64,000 nt of DNA, taken from the NCBI RefSeq assembly GCF_026262505.1, contig NC_067203.1, positions 4,960,001 to 5,024,000 on the forward strand. Reading direction: 5' to 3'. Each line of letters opens with the position of its first letter. The first letter of the stretch is position 1. Of the stretch, positions 10,284-19,227 are shown piece by piece. The notes below the pieces were generated by a model. That model worked only from the letters and a program-made list of their open reading frames with translations. It did no database searches and was not told the origin of the DNA. The DNA is from Trichomonas vaginalis G3. Its lineage: Eukaryota > Parabasalia > Trichomonadida > Trichomonadidae. The translations under genes and the position numbers were made by a program.

Positions 10284-10850
10284 TTATTCACTATCTTCAG
10301 CGTGCTGACTTTCATCTGCAGTTTCCATTGATTCGGTTGCAGCTTCATCATTTTGTTGATTTTGATCTTCATCATCATTTATTTTATTTTGATCATCATC
10401 ATGCGGTATATTTTCTGTAGAATGTCCCGATCGATTAAGTTCTGGCGGTCTATTTGCCAAATGTTCATTTAATTGAGTTACTGCAGTTTCTAGTTTTATT
10501 TTTAGTTCTTCATCATGAGAATTTGGTTTCTGTTCGTATTGTTTTTGTGTCAATGTAGCAATATCGCATGCCATGAATGTAATCATCGAATTCTCCCCAT
10601 TAAATAATTTAGCATTTTCGTATATTAGTTTAACATCATCAACAAAGTCCTTTGCTGTTTTATATTCATTCGAATGAAGTTTTTTCTTGATTGTAGATAA
10701 ATCAATTGGATTTTTAACAATTTCCAAATAATTAGGGGCGCCATCTTTAATTGGATCGACTGGAGCTCTAAACTTTGTTGTTAAAGGCCACTTCATCAAC
10801 TCGCCTAGTGTTTTAGAACACCATTCATGATCATATGTTCCTGTGCTCAT
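10284..10850 (-). CDS. small bromodomain protein
   Basis: A 188-residue protein with one bromodomain at residues about 10-105. Visible landmarks are WPLTTKFRAPVD in the first helix and ZA loop, YLEIVKNPIDLSTIKKKL, and the acetyl-lysine-binding Asn84 in KLFNGENS (family consensus YN). The C-terminal third (about 125-188) is highly acidic with Asp, Glu, Gln and Asn, and looks disordered. The family reads acetylated lysines on histones, so a nuclear chromatin role is expected. The protein resembles single-bromodomain proteins of protists rather than the larger animal BET proteins, as there is no second bromodomain and no extra-terminal domain. Parasites often keep several such small readers. The start is an ATG close to the domain; no alternative exists nearby. 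Confidence 0.93.
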   Translation of the reverse strand: MSTGTYDHEWCSKTLGELMKWPLTTKFRAPVDPIKDGAPNYLEIVKNPIDLSTIKKKLHSNEYKTAKDFVDDVKLIYENAKLFNGENSMITFMACDIATLTQKQYEQKPNSHDEELKIKLETAVTQLNEHLANRPPELNRSGHSTENIPHDDDQNKINDDEDQNQQNDEAATESMETADESQHAEDSE

Positions 10851-11433
10851 TGAAAAAATGGCAAAAATAAAATGTTTTTAAATGTTTTTTGCACACAATT
10901 CAATGATATAATAACGTGATTTAATCGCATGAAGTTCTATTTTAGATAAAAGATAAGGAATCTAATAACAATGAATTGTAAGTTATCATTACACTATTAA
11001 CGCATATGCTTCATAAAATTTAATATAGAATCGCTGATTCATCTATAAATGAAATTTTAACAAATTGGACATGCTTTTAGCATGCATAGAATTGTATGCT
11101 AAACATAAAAGCAGCCACTCAAATGTTAGCAACAATGAGGGTGAAACAGATTTATGAAGTTTATATAATATTATTGCAAAGCTTAGTTTTGGGGAATTAA
11201 CTAGTTTTATTACAGCAGAAACACTAAGATAAGGCTATTTTTAATAATTTAAAGATATCAAACATTCTGCTTCAGTTTAACTCACTAATTCAAAATCAAT
11301 TTATGAAAGATGCCGTCATTTAAGACGTCATGGAATATAATATGAAAGTATGTTAAAATTTATGTGGACAAAACTCTCGGCGTTTAATTTTGAACCTTAC
11401 TCAGAATGTTTCCTGCATCAGCAAAAAATTTAA
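10851..11433. other. intergenic, no feature seen
   Basis: AT-rich spacer between the bromodomain gene and the TTAA element. No frame, repeat or RNA gene was recognised. Confidence 0.6.
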
Positions 11434-12473
11434 GGGTGCACACGAGAGGATCATGTAAACTTCAGAATTTAGAACCTTATTTTTAGGCATTATCTTGGCT
11501 ACCTATTTAGGCTCGAAAAGCAAAAAATATCAAAAAATACAACTTGACTCCATTATGACCCTTTCATGGAGGTAGTTTTTATCCGCTAGTATTTTCCCTT
11601 TAAATCTCTTTACAATTCGAAATCAAATTCAAAACTCAGTAGAAGAAAGGAAGAATCGACTTACTACGGTTGTAATACGAATAAATACATATATTTAATT
11701 ATTTTTATTTACATAATAATTGTTTGAAGCTCATATTCCATCAAATTTTTAAATAAAAACATTAAAATGTTGAAAATGTTCATATATTTTAATAGGGTTT
11801 TGGCACTTTATTGAGGAATTACTACATACATGGTCGAACTGAACTTGATATTTTGAAATTTAAATTATTTATCAAAATTAAAATTTAACTTGAAATTTAT
11901 AATTATTTAGTCATATTTTGCATAATTCTAAGTAGATTTTGTAAAAAATCAAGAAAGAAAAAATTTAACGTGCTTTATTTTTTCTTTTTTATAATAATAC
12001 ATATTATTATATAATTAACATATTCATAATGTTTCACCCTTTCAAAAATATAATCCTCCTCCTCTCAAATAAACGTACATACGGGTGGCCTCTTTTTTCA
12101 AAAAATTAAAATTTGAAATTTTGGGCTCAAATATTAGAGATTTTTTCAACCTTCAACGATATATGTTGTCTATATCAGACCTCCTTTCTTTTTGATACTT
12201 AACATTGTTCCTAAATCTTATCCGTTAAGGCTGTTCTGAAAATATTTTTTTTCGAAAAAATTCGAAAAAAATTCTTAAAATTCAAAAATCCCTTAATTCC
12301 TGAGGATTTTGGAAAAAAGTTTTTACATGAACATGTGTATATTATATGAAGTATATTGATAAGGTAAAAATCAAATTTTATTGCATATTCATCGAGAAAA
12401 TAAACTAACGAATCCCTCAAAATTGAGAGGGTAATCCTCCTCCTCTCAAATAAACGTACATACGGGTGCACCC
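11434..12473. mobile_element. TTAA-flanked non-autonomous DNA element, 1040 bp, copy 1
   Basis: Same ends as the copies at 9843 and 43161, with TTAA on both sides (11430-11433 and 12474-12477). It has the same 1040-bp length as the 43161 copy and differs by only scattered substitutions, so both moved recently. No transposase frame is present; a 90-codon minus-strand frame over the right end has no protein-like pattern and is treated as chance. A second copy of about 35 bases of the right end (CCTCCTCCTCTCAAATAAAC through TACGGGTGG) lies inside at about 12053-12087, suggesting the element was built by nesting or end duplication. It probably relies on a transposase encoded elsewhere. Confidence 0.88.
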
Positions 12474-12616
12474 TTAAAATCAAGGAAAAAAAATCAAAAA
12501 GAAAGTGAAATGAGATTTCAGATAATGAATATTTAAAAATGATAAATGATTCTTCGTTAGAGAAATGCTACATGCAGAATACATTTTAAAAACAGAAAAG
12601 CTGACATAATTAAGAA

Positions 12617-15319
12617 ATGAATTTATTCACTTTATTTTTTCAAGATTTATCGTTCAATTTCAATCAAGAAGTATACATAAGCTATGATCAAATAAACTAC
12701 TCGCATAAATCGCATACGAAACAAGCAAATGGATACATTTATCTGACCAACAGAACGAGCTTTAAATATTTGGAGAAATTTACATCTAGTATTCTATTCA
12801 AATCAGAAAATGATGTGATATTCACAACAGGCAAGAAAATTGATTCAAATTTCACACATTTAATAAAAGAAAAATACAAAAATAGAATACTTCCAACAAC
12901 ATTAAATAGTGAAACATATGCTACTCCATTACCAGTTCAATATTACATAGAAAATACAGGTCAACAAACAGGAATTCCAAATGAAGATTTGAATATCACA
13001 TCTGTATGGAAACAAAACATATATGGGAATAATATAAAGATTACTGTTACTGATAATGGATGCATCCCATCTGATCCAAGCATTTCAAAAAAATATGATG
13101 AAGCAAATTCATGGAATTTTGCTGAATCTTGCCTTACATTAGCTGTTTCTGATCCATACTGTAAAGAAGTACAACCGAATTACTCCGATGAATACTTCTT
13201 TCATGGGACATCTTGTGCTCATCTCGCCGGAGGATCAATGGATAGTAGATGCGGGCCAGGAATAGCACCCAAATCATCTATATCATGCATGAAGCTCGAC
13301 GAATACTTAAATACGCATAATATGAAAGCTTTAATATCAATGTTATCAAAAATAAGAAATGTTGACGTAAATACTAATTCATGGGGTCCTGCATGTGATT
13401 TAAACAAAGATTTGCAAACAGCATTTTGTCCGCAATCAAGAAGACTCGAAGTTTATCAGAAAGCACTAGAACATACGATAGAAACAGGGAGAAATGGTCT
13501 AGGAACAATTATATTGTTTGCAGCAGGCAATGAAGGACATTTAGGAGATGATACTTCTTTCAAAATTTTAAATTGTGAAAGATATGTCATCGGAGTTGCA
13601 GCTTCAACAAATGAAGGCACTCGAGCTTTTTATTCTTCAAGAGGAAATTCTATTTTGGTTAATGCTCCAAGCGGAGGACGAGATTTTTACTCATATTCTG
13701 AAGAACATCTTCCAGGAATATATACAACAACAGGGTTTAAGTGCATGTCCAACTTTTCTGGAACATCAGCAGCAGCACCACAAGTAGCAGGAATCGTAGC
13801 TTTGATGCTAGAAGCAAATCCAAAATTATCATGGCGAGATGTTCAAGCAGTTCTCGCTATTACAAGCACAATCAATGATCCAACATGTCCATCATGGACT
13901 AAAAACAAAGCTGGCTACTACCATTCGCCTTATCATGGTTTCGGAAGAGCAAATGCAGGAAAAGCAGTAAATTTGGCCAAAAATTGGAAAAATTTACCAA
14001 ACGAAACTACTCTAAAAGCAGAAAGATTGAACTTGGAGATATACCAATGTAGAAGCCCGGCTCATGATATATATTTGACGATAGAAAAAGACGATATAAA
14101 TTTCATAGAAACCGTCGAACTTGAATACGAGCTAACTAGCAATGCTGTTGGCTTTTTAATGATAGATGTCGAATCTCCGAGTGGTACTAAAGTGAATGTT
14201 AAAGAAAATTCGATCCAAGAAGATATTGAAGTAAAATACACAAAATTTGTTTTAATTAGAGACTTTTTCGGAGAAAATGCAACGGGAGACTGGAAAGTAT
14301 CCTTCAAAACAACTGGTTGCATACCAATTGTCCAGTTAAAGTCACTGAGAATCATTGTTCATGGAATGAAAAAATTTTATTTCAGAAGTTTACAAAAATT
14401 TGGTAAAAAATACCACAATTTTCTTCCAAGTCGATCGAAACACTTCAAGATAAAGGAGAGAACGATCATTTCTGAGTGTTGTAAGAACATTACATTGCAT
14501 GCAACATATATAGACAAAGAGATCTACAATAAAACAATTGCTTGTTTGCTAATTGATGAAAAAGGAAGAAGAATGTCAATAGGAGATATAAATTTGACAG
14601 AAAAATTTGATATAAAGTTCCCTTGTATCTTCCAATCAAAGAGATTCATTCTGGCACTTGATTTACTAGAATACAAAGAAAGAGTCGCTATTTCTGTAAA
14701 AATTTTGCCACGTAAAAATGTAATTGAAGAAGGATTTGTCAAACCGCAAAAATTTGACACAATTATGACAGATAGTACAGAAAATACTACAGTTGATGTT
14801 AAATGGCAGTACTTTATGGACAAAGTTCCAAGATCTCTTTGGGGAAGTAGCGCGATTCTTTCTATATATGACTATGACAGAAAATCCATTCTTTACACAA
14901 GAAGAATTTTCAATACTGGAGAATTTAATTTGACATTGAGTCCGAAATTTAGTTGTCCTCACTGTGTTTTAGTTCTTACACCTGTACATCATTCATCTGA
15001 TAGTACTTGTACAACATTCACGCAACCAGTTCATATAATAAAAGATGATGATGACAAGCCAAATGATTGGAATCCTTTCGGTTTCGATCCTTGTGAAAAA
15101 AGAATGATTAAAAGAAAAAGTGATATGTGGTTACTTGATGATGTTTTGTTGAGACCTGATTTCGTATTTTTAATGTTCTTCATCGGTTTTGTTATATTGA
15201 TATATAAAGCTGCGTTAGAAAGGAATAAATACACCAGAATCAAACCCAAAGAGTTCAGCGATTTAGAAATGTTGGTTAAACTAGAATCTGACTCGGTGGA
15301 GTATGAGGAACAACCATAG
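12617..15319 (+). CDS. subtilisin/kexin-like serine protease, type I membrane protein
   Basis: 900 residues. The S8 peptidase catalytic set is complete: Asp146 (VTDNG), His196 (FFHGTSCAH), oxyanion Asn305 (AAGNEG) and Ser384 (SGTSAAAPQVAG). A preceding 100-residue stretch may be a propeptide. Residues about 470-575 resemble the P (Homo B) domain of proprotein convertases (VGFLMIDVESPSGTKV, GDWKVSFKTTG). After a further cysteine-containing region comes one membrane segment near residues 855-872 (FVFLMFFIGFVILIY), then a short cytosolic tail with an acidic YEEQP end. The N terminus is hydrophobic but a cleavable signal is not clear. Known kexins process secretory proteins in the Golgi or at the surface, and trichomonads have surface subtilisins linked to adhesin maturation; a similar role is inferred. 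The gene starts 140 bases after the TTAA element. Confidence 0.93.
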   Translation: MNLFTLFFQDLSFNFNQEVYISYDQINYSHKSHTKQANGYIYLTNRTSFKYLEKFTSSILFKSENDVIFTTGKKIDSNFTHLIKEKYKNRILPTTLNSETYATPLPVQYYIENTGQQTGIPNEDLNITSVWKQNIYGNNIKITVTDNGCIPSDPSISKKYDEANSWNFAESCLTLAVSDPYCKEVQPNYSDEYFFHGTSCAHLAGGSMDSRCGPGIAPKSSISCMKLDEYLNTHNMKALISMLSKIRNVDVNTNSWGPACDLNKDLQTAFCPQSRRLEVYQKALEHTIETGRNGLGTIILFAAGNEGHLGDDTSFKILNCERYVIGVAASTNEGTRAFYSSRGNSILVNAPSGGRDFYSYSEEHLPGIYTTTGFKCMSNFSGTSAAAPQVAGIVALMLEANPKLSWRDVQAVLAITSTINDPTCPSWTKNKAGYYHSPYHGFGRANAGKAVNLAKNWKNLPNETTLKAERLNLEIYQCRSPAHDIYLTIEKDDINFIETVELEYELTSNAVGFLMIDVESPSGTKVNVKENSIQEDIEVKYTKFVLIRDFFGENATGDWKVSFKTTGCIPIVQLKSLRIIVHGMKKFYFRSLQKFGKKYHNFLPSRSKHFKIKERTIISECCKNITLHATYIDKEIYNKTIACLLIDEKGRRMSIGDINLTEKFDIKFPCIFQSKRFILALDLLEYKERVAISVKILPRKNVIEEGFVKPQKFDTIMTDSTENTTVDVKWQYFMDKVPRSLWGSSAILSIYDYDRKSILYTRRIFNTGEFNLTLSPKFSCPHCVLVLTPVHHSSDSTCTTFTQPVHIIKDDDDKPNDWNPFGFDPCEKRMIKRKSDMWLLDDVLLRPDFVFLMFFIGFVILIYKAALERNKYTRIKPKEFSDLEMLVKLESDSVEYEEQP

Positions 15320-15994
15320 ATTGTTATTATTTTGTTTATTGTTTGTAAAATGTAATTATATTTAATTTCAATACAATTTTATTACAACATATGTTCAATT
15401 TCATCGAATGTTTGGTTTCAATACTCTAGTTAAACTAATACACGCATCAGAGAGAAAATATCGATTGAATTAATTCAAAATGATATTTCACACAAAATTA
15501 ATTTCAATCATTAATAAGAACAATAATAAAAAGGTAATGTATAGTTGATAATGCATTTGGGTATTAATTTTTAAAGGATACGGATTTTATATTTAAAACA
15601 AAAAAAAACATAATAATATATTTATTTAATAGGTCATACTGAACTCCTACAATTAGAGGAAGGATGTTCTCGTCGCAATTCTCTTTCTTTTTTTCAAGAA
15701 TAAGTGGTCAATAACTTTGTTTTCATTAGAAACAATTTATCTTGCTTCCCCAAGATCATAGGTATATATCCCAGTTCTGTATGGTGCTAAATCAAATTTG
15801 ATGTTAGTATTAGAAAGTTTTCTGGTTAATTTTGTGAAACTTCGATAACAATTATTTACGGTAGGCTTTGTTATCTTGTGTGCTCAATGCAATGCAGTTG
15901 TTTGGATCGTTTTGGATAGGAGATAATAAATTTGTCGAAATATGCTTAAAAATGCAGGCCAAAAGACAATGATTTGAAGTAATTACGATTGGGT
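15320..15994. other. intergenic between convergent genes, no feature seen
   Basis: Spacer between the 3' ends of the protease and chromodomain genes. Runs of A and T are present, but no hairpin, repeat or frame was recognised. Confidence 0.55.
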
Positions 15995-16408
15995 CTAAGA
16001 GTATATAGTGTTAAGTCTCGGTTTTAAGAATTGATAGAGTAAATTCGGATAAAATTTTCTGAGATATTCGCTTTTCACATACTCAATGGAGCCATCATCT
16101 AATTTTACTTTATAATATACGTAATCTTCTTTCCTAAATCCATCCAAAATTTGTAAAACTAATAAATCATCTGAAATCGATTCCAGAATGTTTCTATTAA
16201 GATTTTCGTTTTTAGGCTTGTTTTCCATTTTCTTTTTAAGATCTTCTGCATATTGCGCAACTAATTCGTCACATCCCATATTTTCTTCAAGAACCCATGA
16301 ATTTTCACTATCAGGGAATCCCACCCACTTCACATAATACATTTTTGATTTCGCAATCTCTCTATGACATATAATTTTCTCAACTTCAAATACATTTTCA
16401 TCTTCCAT
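15995..16408 (-). CDS. HP1-like chromodomain protein
   Basis: A 137-residue protein. A chromodomain lies at residues about 5-55: VFEVEKIICHREI, YYVKWVGFPDSENSWVLEENM. The conserved aromatic positions that form the methyl-lysine cage (Phe7, Trp28) and the second Trp38 are present. After a lysine-rich linker, residues about 75-130 (ISDDLLVLQILDGFRKEDYVYYKVKLDDGSIEYV, then YLRKFYP and LLYQFL) have the length and pattern of a chromo shadow domain, so the build is that of heterochromatin protein 1. It would act on histone H3 methyl marks in the nucleus. Its start codon is only about 40 bases from that of the divergent VID27-like gene. Confidence 0.88.
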   Translation of the reverse strand: MEDENVFEVEKIICHREIAKSKMYYVKWVGFPDSENSWVLEENMGCDELVAQYAEDLKKKMENKPKNENLNRNILESISDDLLVLQILDGFRKEDYVYYKVKLDDGSIEYVKSEYLRKFYPNLLYQFLKPRLNTIYS

Positions 16409-16449
16409 AATTGTTATTTTAGGGGGTAATAAAATAAAAAAAAATTTTG

Positions 16450-17940
16450 ATGTCTTATAATACTGTAATTAGCTCAAAAGTACATGTATTTCAGTTCATT
16501 GAAGGCAATGTTAAAGACCATGGAAGTGAATTCGAAATAAAGATCTTCCAAAATAAGAATTTTGATGGTAGATTCCAACTTGTACAGTCATACAGCCAGG
16601 AAATCGTTCTTGAAGCTGCAATTCGAGATATCCTTAATGTACAATATATTAGTGCAGAGCAAAAAGCCTTCTTTGACGTTCGTTTCAACAATAAAATTCA
16701 CAATTTTGCAATTGTTTTCAGCAATGATAGAGATTTAAGAGCATTTGTCCAAGCATATACCAAAGTCAGCTTCGAAAACAACGAAAGACGTCCAGTAGAT
16801 GAATCAGATGCCGAAGATATCCTTAGATTTATGTCATACTTATCATTAGACGATCAGAAGCCTACAGGAGAAGAGCACAATGCTCGTCCAGTCGAATACA
16901 CAACAACAGGAAGGAGTGATACCGGTAAAAACATCATTCTTCAATCAAGTGAGAGAAGAGGTGATGCTTTAGTTCTTAGAAAATACGATTCGAAGTGCTC
17001 GGTTGGTATGTTTGATATTAACGATAATTGCAAGTTCATGCAAGCCATTCCAACTCTTCAAACAGATATCGGAACTACATTGCTCGCAAAAGACATGTTA
17101 CGCTTCAACGATGAAAAGTCTCTTTACCTCCTCGATGATAATAACGAGAAAACAATTTACAACTTAGATTTAAACCGCGGAGACGTAATCAGCCATTTCG
17201 ACACTTCCTACAACGGAGCTCCCCAGACAGTTCTCAAGATTATGCCTGCCTCCGATGGAAATGACGAGTCTACGTTCCTCGGATTTAATTCTAGAAACAC
17301 TTTGAGATTTGATCCAAGAATTGAACAACTTGCAGAGAAATCCGACTACAAGAGCGATAACAAATTTACTGCAGGCAAAGCCTCGTGCTCTGGAAAGCTC
17401 GCAATGGGCTCTGCGAACGGAATTCTTAGATTATATTCCGCACCATGCAAGAACCGTGCAACAACTCAATTCCAAGTCAATGTCGGTGATCAGCCAATCA
17501 CATGCATTGATATATCAATCGATGAAGAGTGGGTTGTCACTGCATCTCCTTATTATATCTCATTAGTCAATACTTTCATTCCATCTTCTGGCAAATTAGC
17601 CTTTAATGCTGCCATGGGCCGTGAGAAGCCTCCGTGCATGAGATTGATCATTAATCCAGAACATCAGCAAATTTTGGCGAAATACCACGGAGGAGACATT
17701 CCTGTCTTCTCTTCCGTCAAGTTCGAGTCAAGAGGTGCCAAACCAATTGCAATTGTCGCAACAATTGGAACCGCAATCGTTTCTTGGGACTTCAAGAGAA
17801 TTATTGAAGGAAAAAGACCAACTTACTCGATTTCTCTTATTGGTGGCGAGGTCCTCGTTGATAATAAACCAATCGAGAAGACTCGTGACATCTTGTTTAT
17901 GTCAGAAAACCAAATTAATTTTGTTAACATGCATAAGTAA
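16450..17940 (+). CDS. VID27-like protein
   Basis: 496 residues from the first ATG. The N-terminal 130 residues form a compact alpha/beta region (YNTVISSKVHVFQFIEG, IHNFAIVFSNDRDLRAFVQAYTKV) like the VID27 N-terminal PH-type part. From about residue 155 the sequence follows the VID27 C-terminal beta-propeller: DALVLRKYDSKCSVGMFD, MLRFNDEKSLYLLDDNNEKTIYNLDLNRGDVI, ITCIDISIDEEWVVTASPYYISLV. Yeast Vid27 is linked to vacuolar import and degradation, but its molecular role is unclear. It lacks a membrane segment and is expected in the cytosol. The gene is richer in G and C than its neighbours, typical of well-expressed conserved trichomonad genes. A TTG three bases upstream is not taken as the start. 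Confidence 0.85.
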   Translation: MSYNTVISSKVHVFQFIEGNVKDHGSEFEIKIFQNKNFDGRFQLVQSYSQEIVLEAAIRDILNVQYISAEQKAFFDVRFNNKIHNFAIVFSNDRDLRAFVQAYTKVSFENNERRPVDESDAEDILRFMSYLSLDDQKPTGEEHNARPVEYTTTGRSDTGKNIILQSSERRGDALVLRKYDSKCSVGMFDINDNCKFMQAIPTLQTDIGTTLLAKDMLRFNDEKSLYLLDDNNEKTIYNLDLNRGDVISHFDTSYNGAPQTVLKIMPASDGNDESTFLGFNSRNTLRFDPRIEQLAEKSDYKSDNKFTAGKASCSGKLAMGSANGILRLYSAPCKNRATTQFQVNVGDQPITCIDISIDEEWVVTASPYYISLVNTFIPSSGKLAFNAAMGREKPPCMRLIINPEHQQILAKYHGGDIPVFSSVKFESRGAKPIAIVATIGTAIVSWDFKRIIEGKRPTYSISLIGGEVLVDNKPIEKTRDILFMSENQINFVNMHK

Positions 17941-18208
17941 GAATATTCTTTATTTTTGTTGTTGTACAACATTAATTCAAGTTATTTAATAAAGATATTT
18001 TTAATTTTTATTCTAAATTTGCTTTATTTTTTTGATAAATTTGGTTTGAAAGCAATTTAAAGCTAAGTGATCATAAATTATATGATTTTAGGTCATTTAA
18101 TTATGTAATTAACAGGAAAACTTCATCACATTTTCATTAATTTTCTTTTTTTATTAACGAAAACAGACGAAGAGAAATTATTTTGAAGTATACTAATCAT
18201 TTGTGGGG

Positions 18209-18388
18209 TTACTCTTTGTTCTTTGTCAGTTCATTAATTCCAAGACGTTTATCAATTCTTTTTAAAATATAAGGAGCTTGTTCAGGTAAAGCATATATAA
18301 TTGGGAAAGAAAAGATATACTCTGCCTTCTTCTCTTGTACTTTTTGGATTTGCTTTGGAGGCTGAAGATGTGGAGGTACTTCAGTCAT
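18209..18388 (-). CDS. small hypothetical protein (59 residues)
   Basis: Taken from the ATG at 18386-18388, the product is a 59-residue protein beginning MTEVPPHLQPPKQIQ and ending in a charged tail (RLGINELTKNKE). It has a central hydrophobic block (AEYIFSFPIIYALPEQAPYILKRI). Composition is balanced rather than AT-driven, unlike chance frames nearby. It is divergent from the BUD31 gene, whose ATG is 35 bases away, so both could share one short promoter region holding an AAAAAAGTGACA block. No family is recognised. A further in-frame ATG upstream (18466) would overlap the BUD31 coding sequence and is not favoured. Confidence 0.45.
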   Translation of the reverse strand: MTEVPPHLQPPKQIQKVQEKKAEYIFSFPIIYALPEQAPYILKRIDKRLGINELTKNKE

Positions 18389-18398
18389 AATTTTCTTG

Positions 18399-18410
18399 AA
18401 AAAAGTGACA
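18399..18410 (+). promoter_or_regulatory. AAAAAGTGACA block upstream of BUD31
   Basis: The block ends 13 bases before the BUD31 start. The same block stands before the Rab gene (31642-31652) and, on the other strand, before the gene at 41323-41700. Its recurrence close to starts suggests a core promoter element; function is inferred. Confidence 0.4.
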
Positions 18411-18423
18411 AATTTAAAAAAAA

Positions 18424-18972
18424 ATGGATCCAAGAGTGAGAAAACGGAGTTCTTTGAAGCCACCACCAGGTTGGGATGAAATATCTGCAGAAGTTATGCG
18501 ATTAAATGAAGAAATGAGAGCGGCAGAAACTTCTACGTATCAAGAAGAAAATAATAAAGAAAAGATGTGGAAAGTAATGCGTTGCAATTGGAAGAGAAGC
18601 AGAATTATTTACGAAATGAGATACAAAAGTCATACGATGTCAAAAGAATTATATGAATGGATAGTTAGACAAGGATATGCAGATAATAATTTAATAGACT
18701 ACTGGAGAAAACCTGGTTACGATAGATTATGTTGTGTAGCCTGTGCAGCTCGTAATTCTGACCATGGCGGTACTTGCATCTGCAGAGTTCCAAGAAACAA
18801 AAGACAAAAAGATCTCAAATGCTTCCATTGTGGCTGTCCTGGTTGCTGTTCTGGAGATTTTAGTGATTCTGACAACGAAGAAGAGCCAAAACAGGAAACA
18901 GAGCCACAAAAACAAGAACAAGAACCAACAAAACAAGAACAAGAACCACCAAAACCTGAAAACAACCAATAG
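18424..18972 (+). CDS. BUD31: BUD31/G10 splicing factor homologue
   Basis: 182 residues. The first 145 follow the BUD31/G10 family from end to end: KPPPGWDEI, LNEEMRAAET, RSRIIYEMRYKSHTMSKELYEWIVRQGYADNNLIDYWRKPGY. The cysteine-rich zinc part follows: RLCCVACA, GTCICRVPRNKR, CFHCGCPGCCSGD. In yeast and humans the protein sits in the Prp19-related core of the spliceosome and is needed for splicing. Its presence fits a lineage that keeps a full splicing machine for few introns, one of which is in this window at 47132-47155. The C-terminal 37 residues are a Glu/Gln/Pro/Lys repeat tail (QEQEP, KQEQEP) not typical of the family. Nuclear. The start ATG gives the usual N-terminal length. Confidence 0.95.
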   Translation: MDPRVRKRSSLKPPPGWDEISAEVMRLNEEMRAAETSTYQEENNKEKMWKVMRCNWKRSRIIYEMRYKSHTMSKELYEWIVRQGYADNNLIDYWRKPGYDRLCCVACAARNSDHGGTCICRVPRNKRQKDLKCFHCGCPGCCSGDFSDSDNEEEPKQETEPQKQEQEPTKQEQEPPKPENNQ

Positions 18973-19227
18973 AAAACAAATTACAAAACAAAAAAAAATA
19001 ATATTCAAAATTAAGTCCGAAAAAGATCTTTTGAGGCCTGAGATTTTATTACCTTGGTTAATTAGATATTGTTTACTCATTATTACGATTTAGAAATTCA
19101 TATTTCAAAAATATTATTTTTATTTTCTTTATTTTTATGATAACATATATTGTCTGTAATAAAAAGTCTAAATACTAATTACTGTAAGCTTAATGATAGT
19201 TAAAAATAAAGATAAATATCAAAATTT

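Noticed and set aside
12211-12483. 90-codon frame over the right end of the TTAA element (and its twin at 43938)
   Set aside because: It spans the element boundary at one end, is rich in Phe/Ile/Lys from A/T runs, and has no transposase motif.
14062-14962. Minus-strand frames of about 97-99 codons within the protease gene
   Set aside because: They are antisense to a clearly conserved S8 peptidase.
18717-19093. Overlapping frames within BUD31 (minus 18727-19080, plus 18743-19093)
   Set aside because: They mirror the zinc cluster and the low-complexity tail in other frames; BUD31 explains the DNA.
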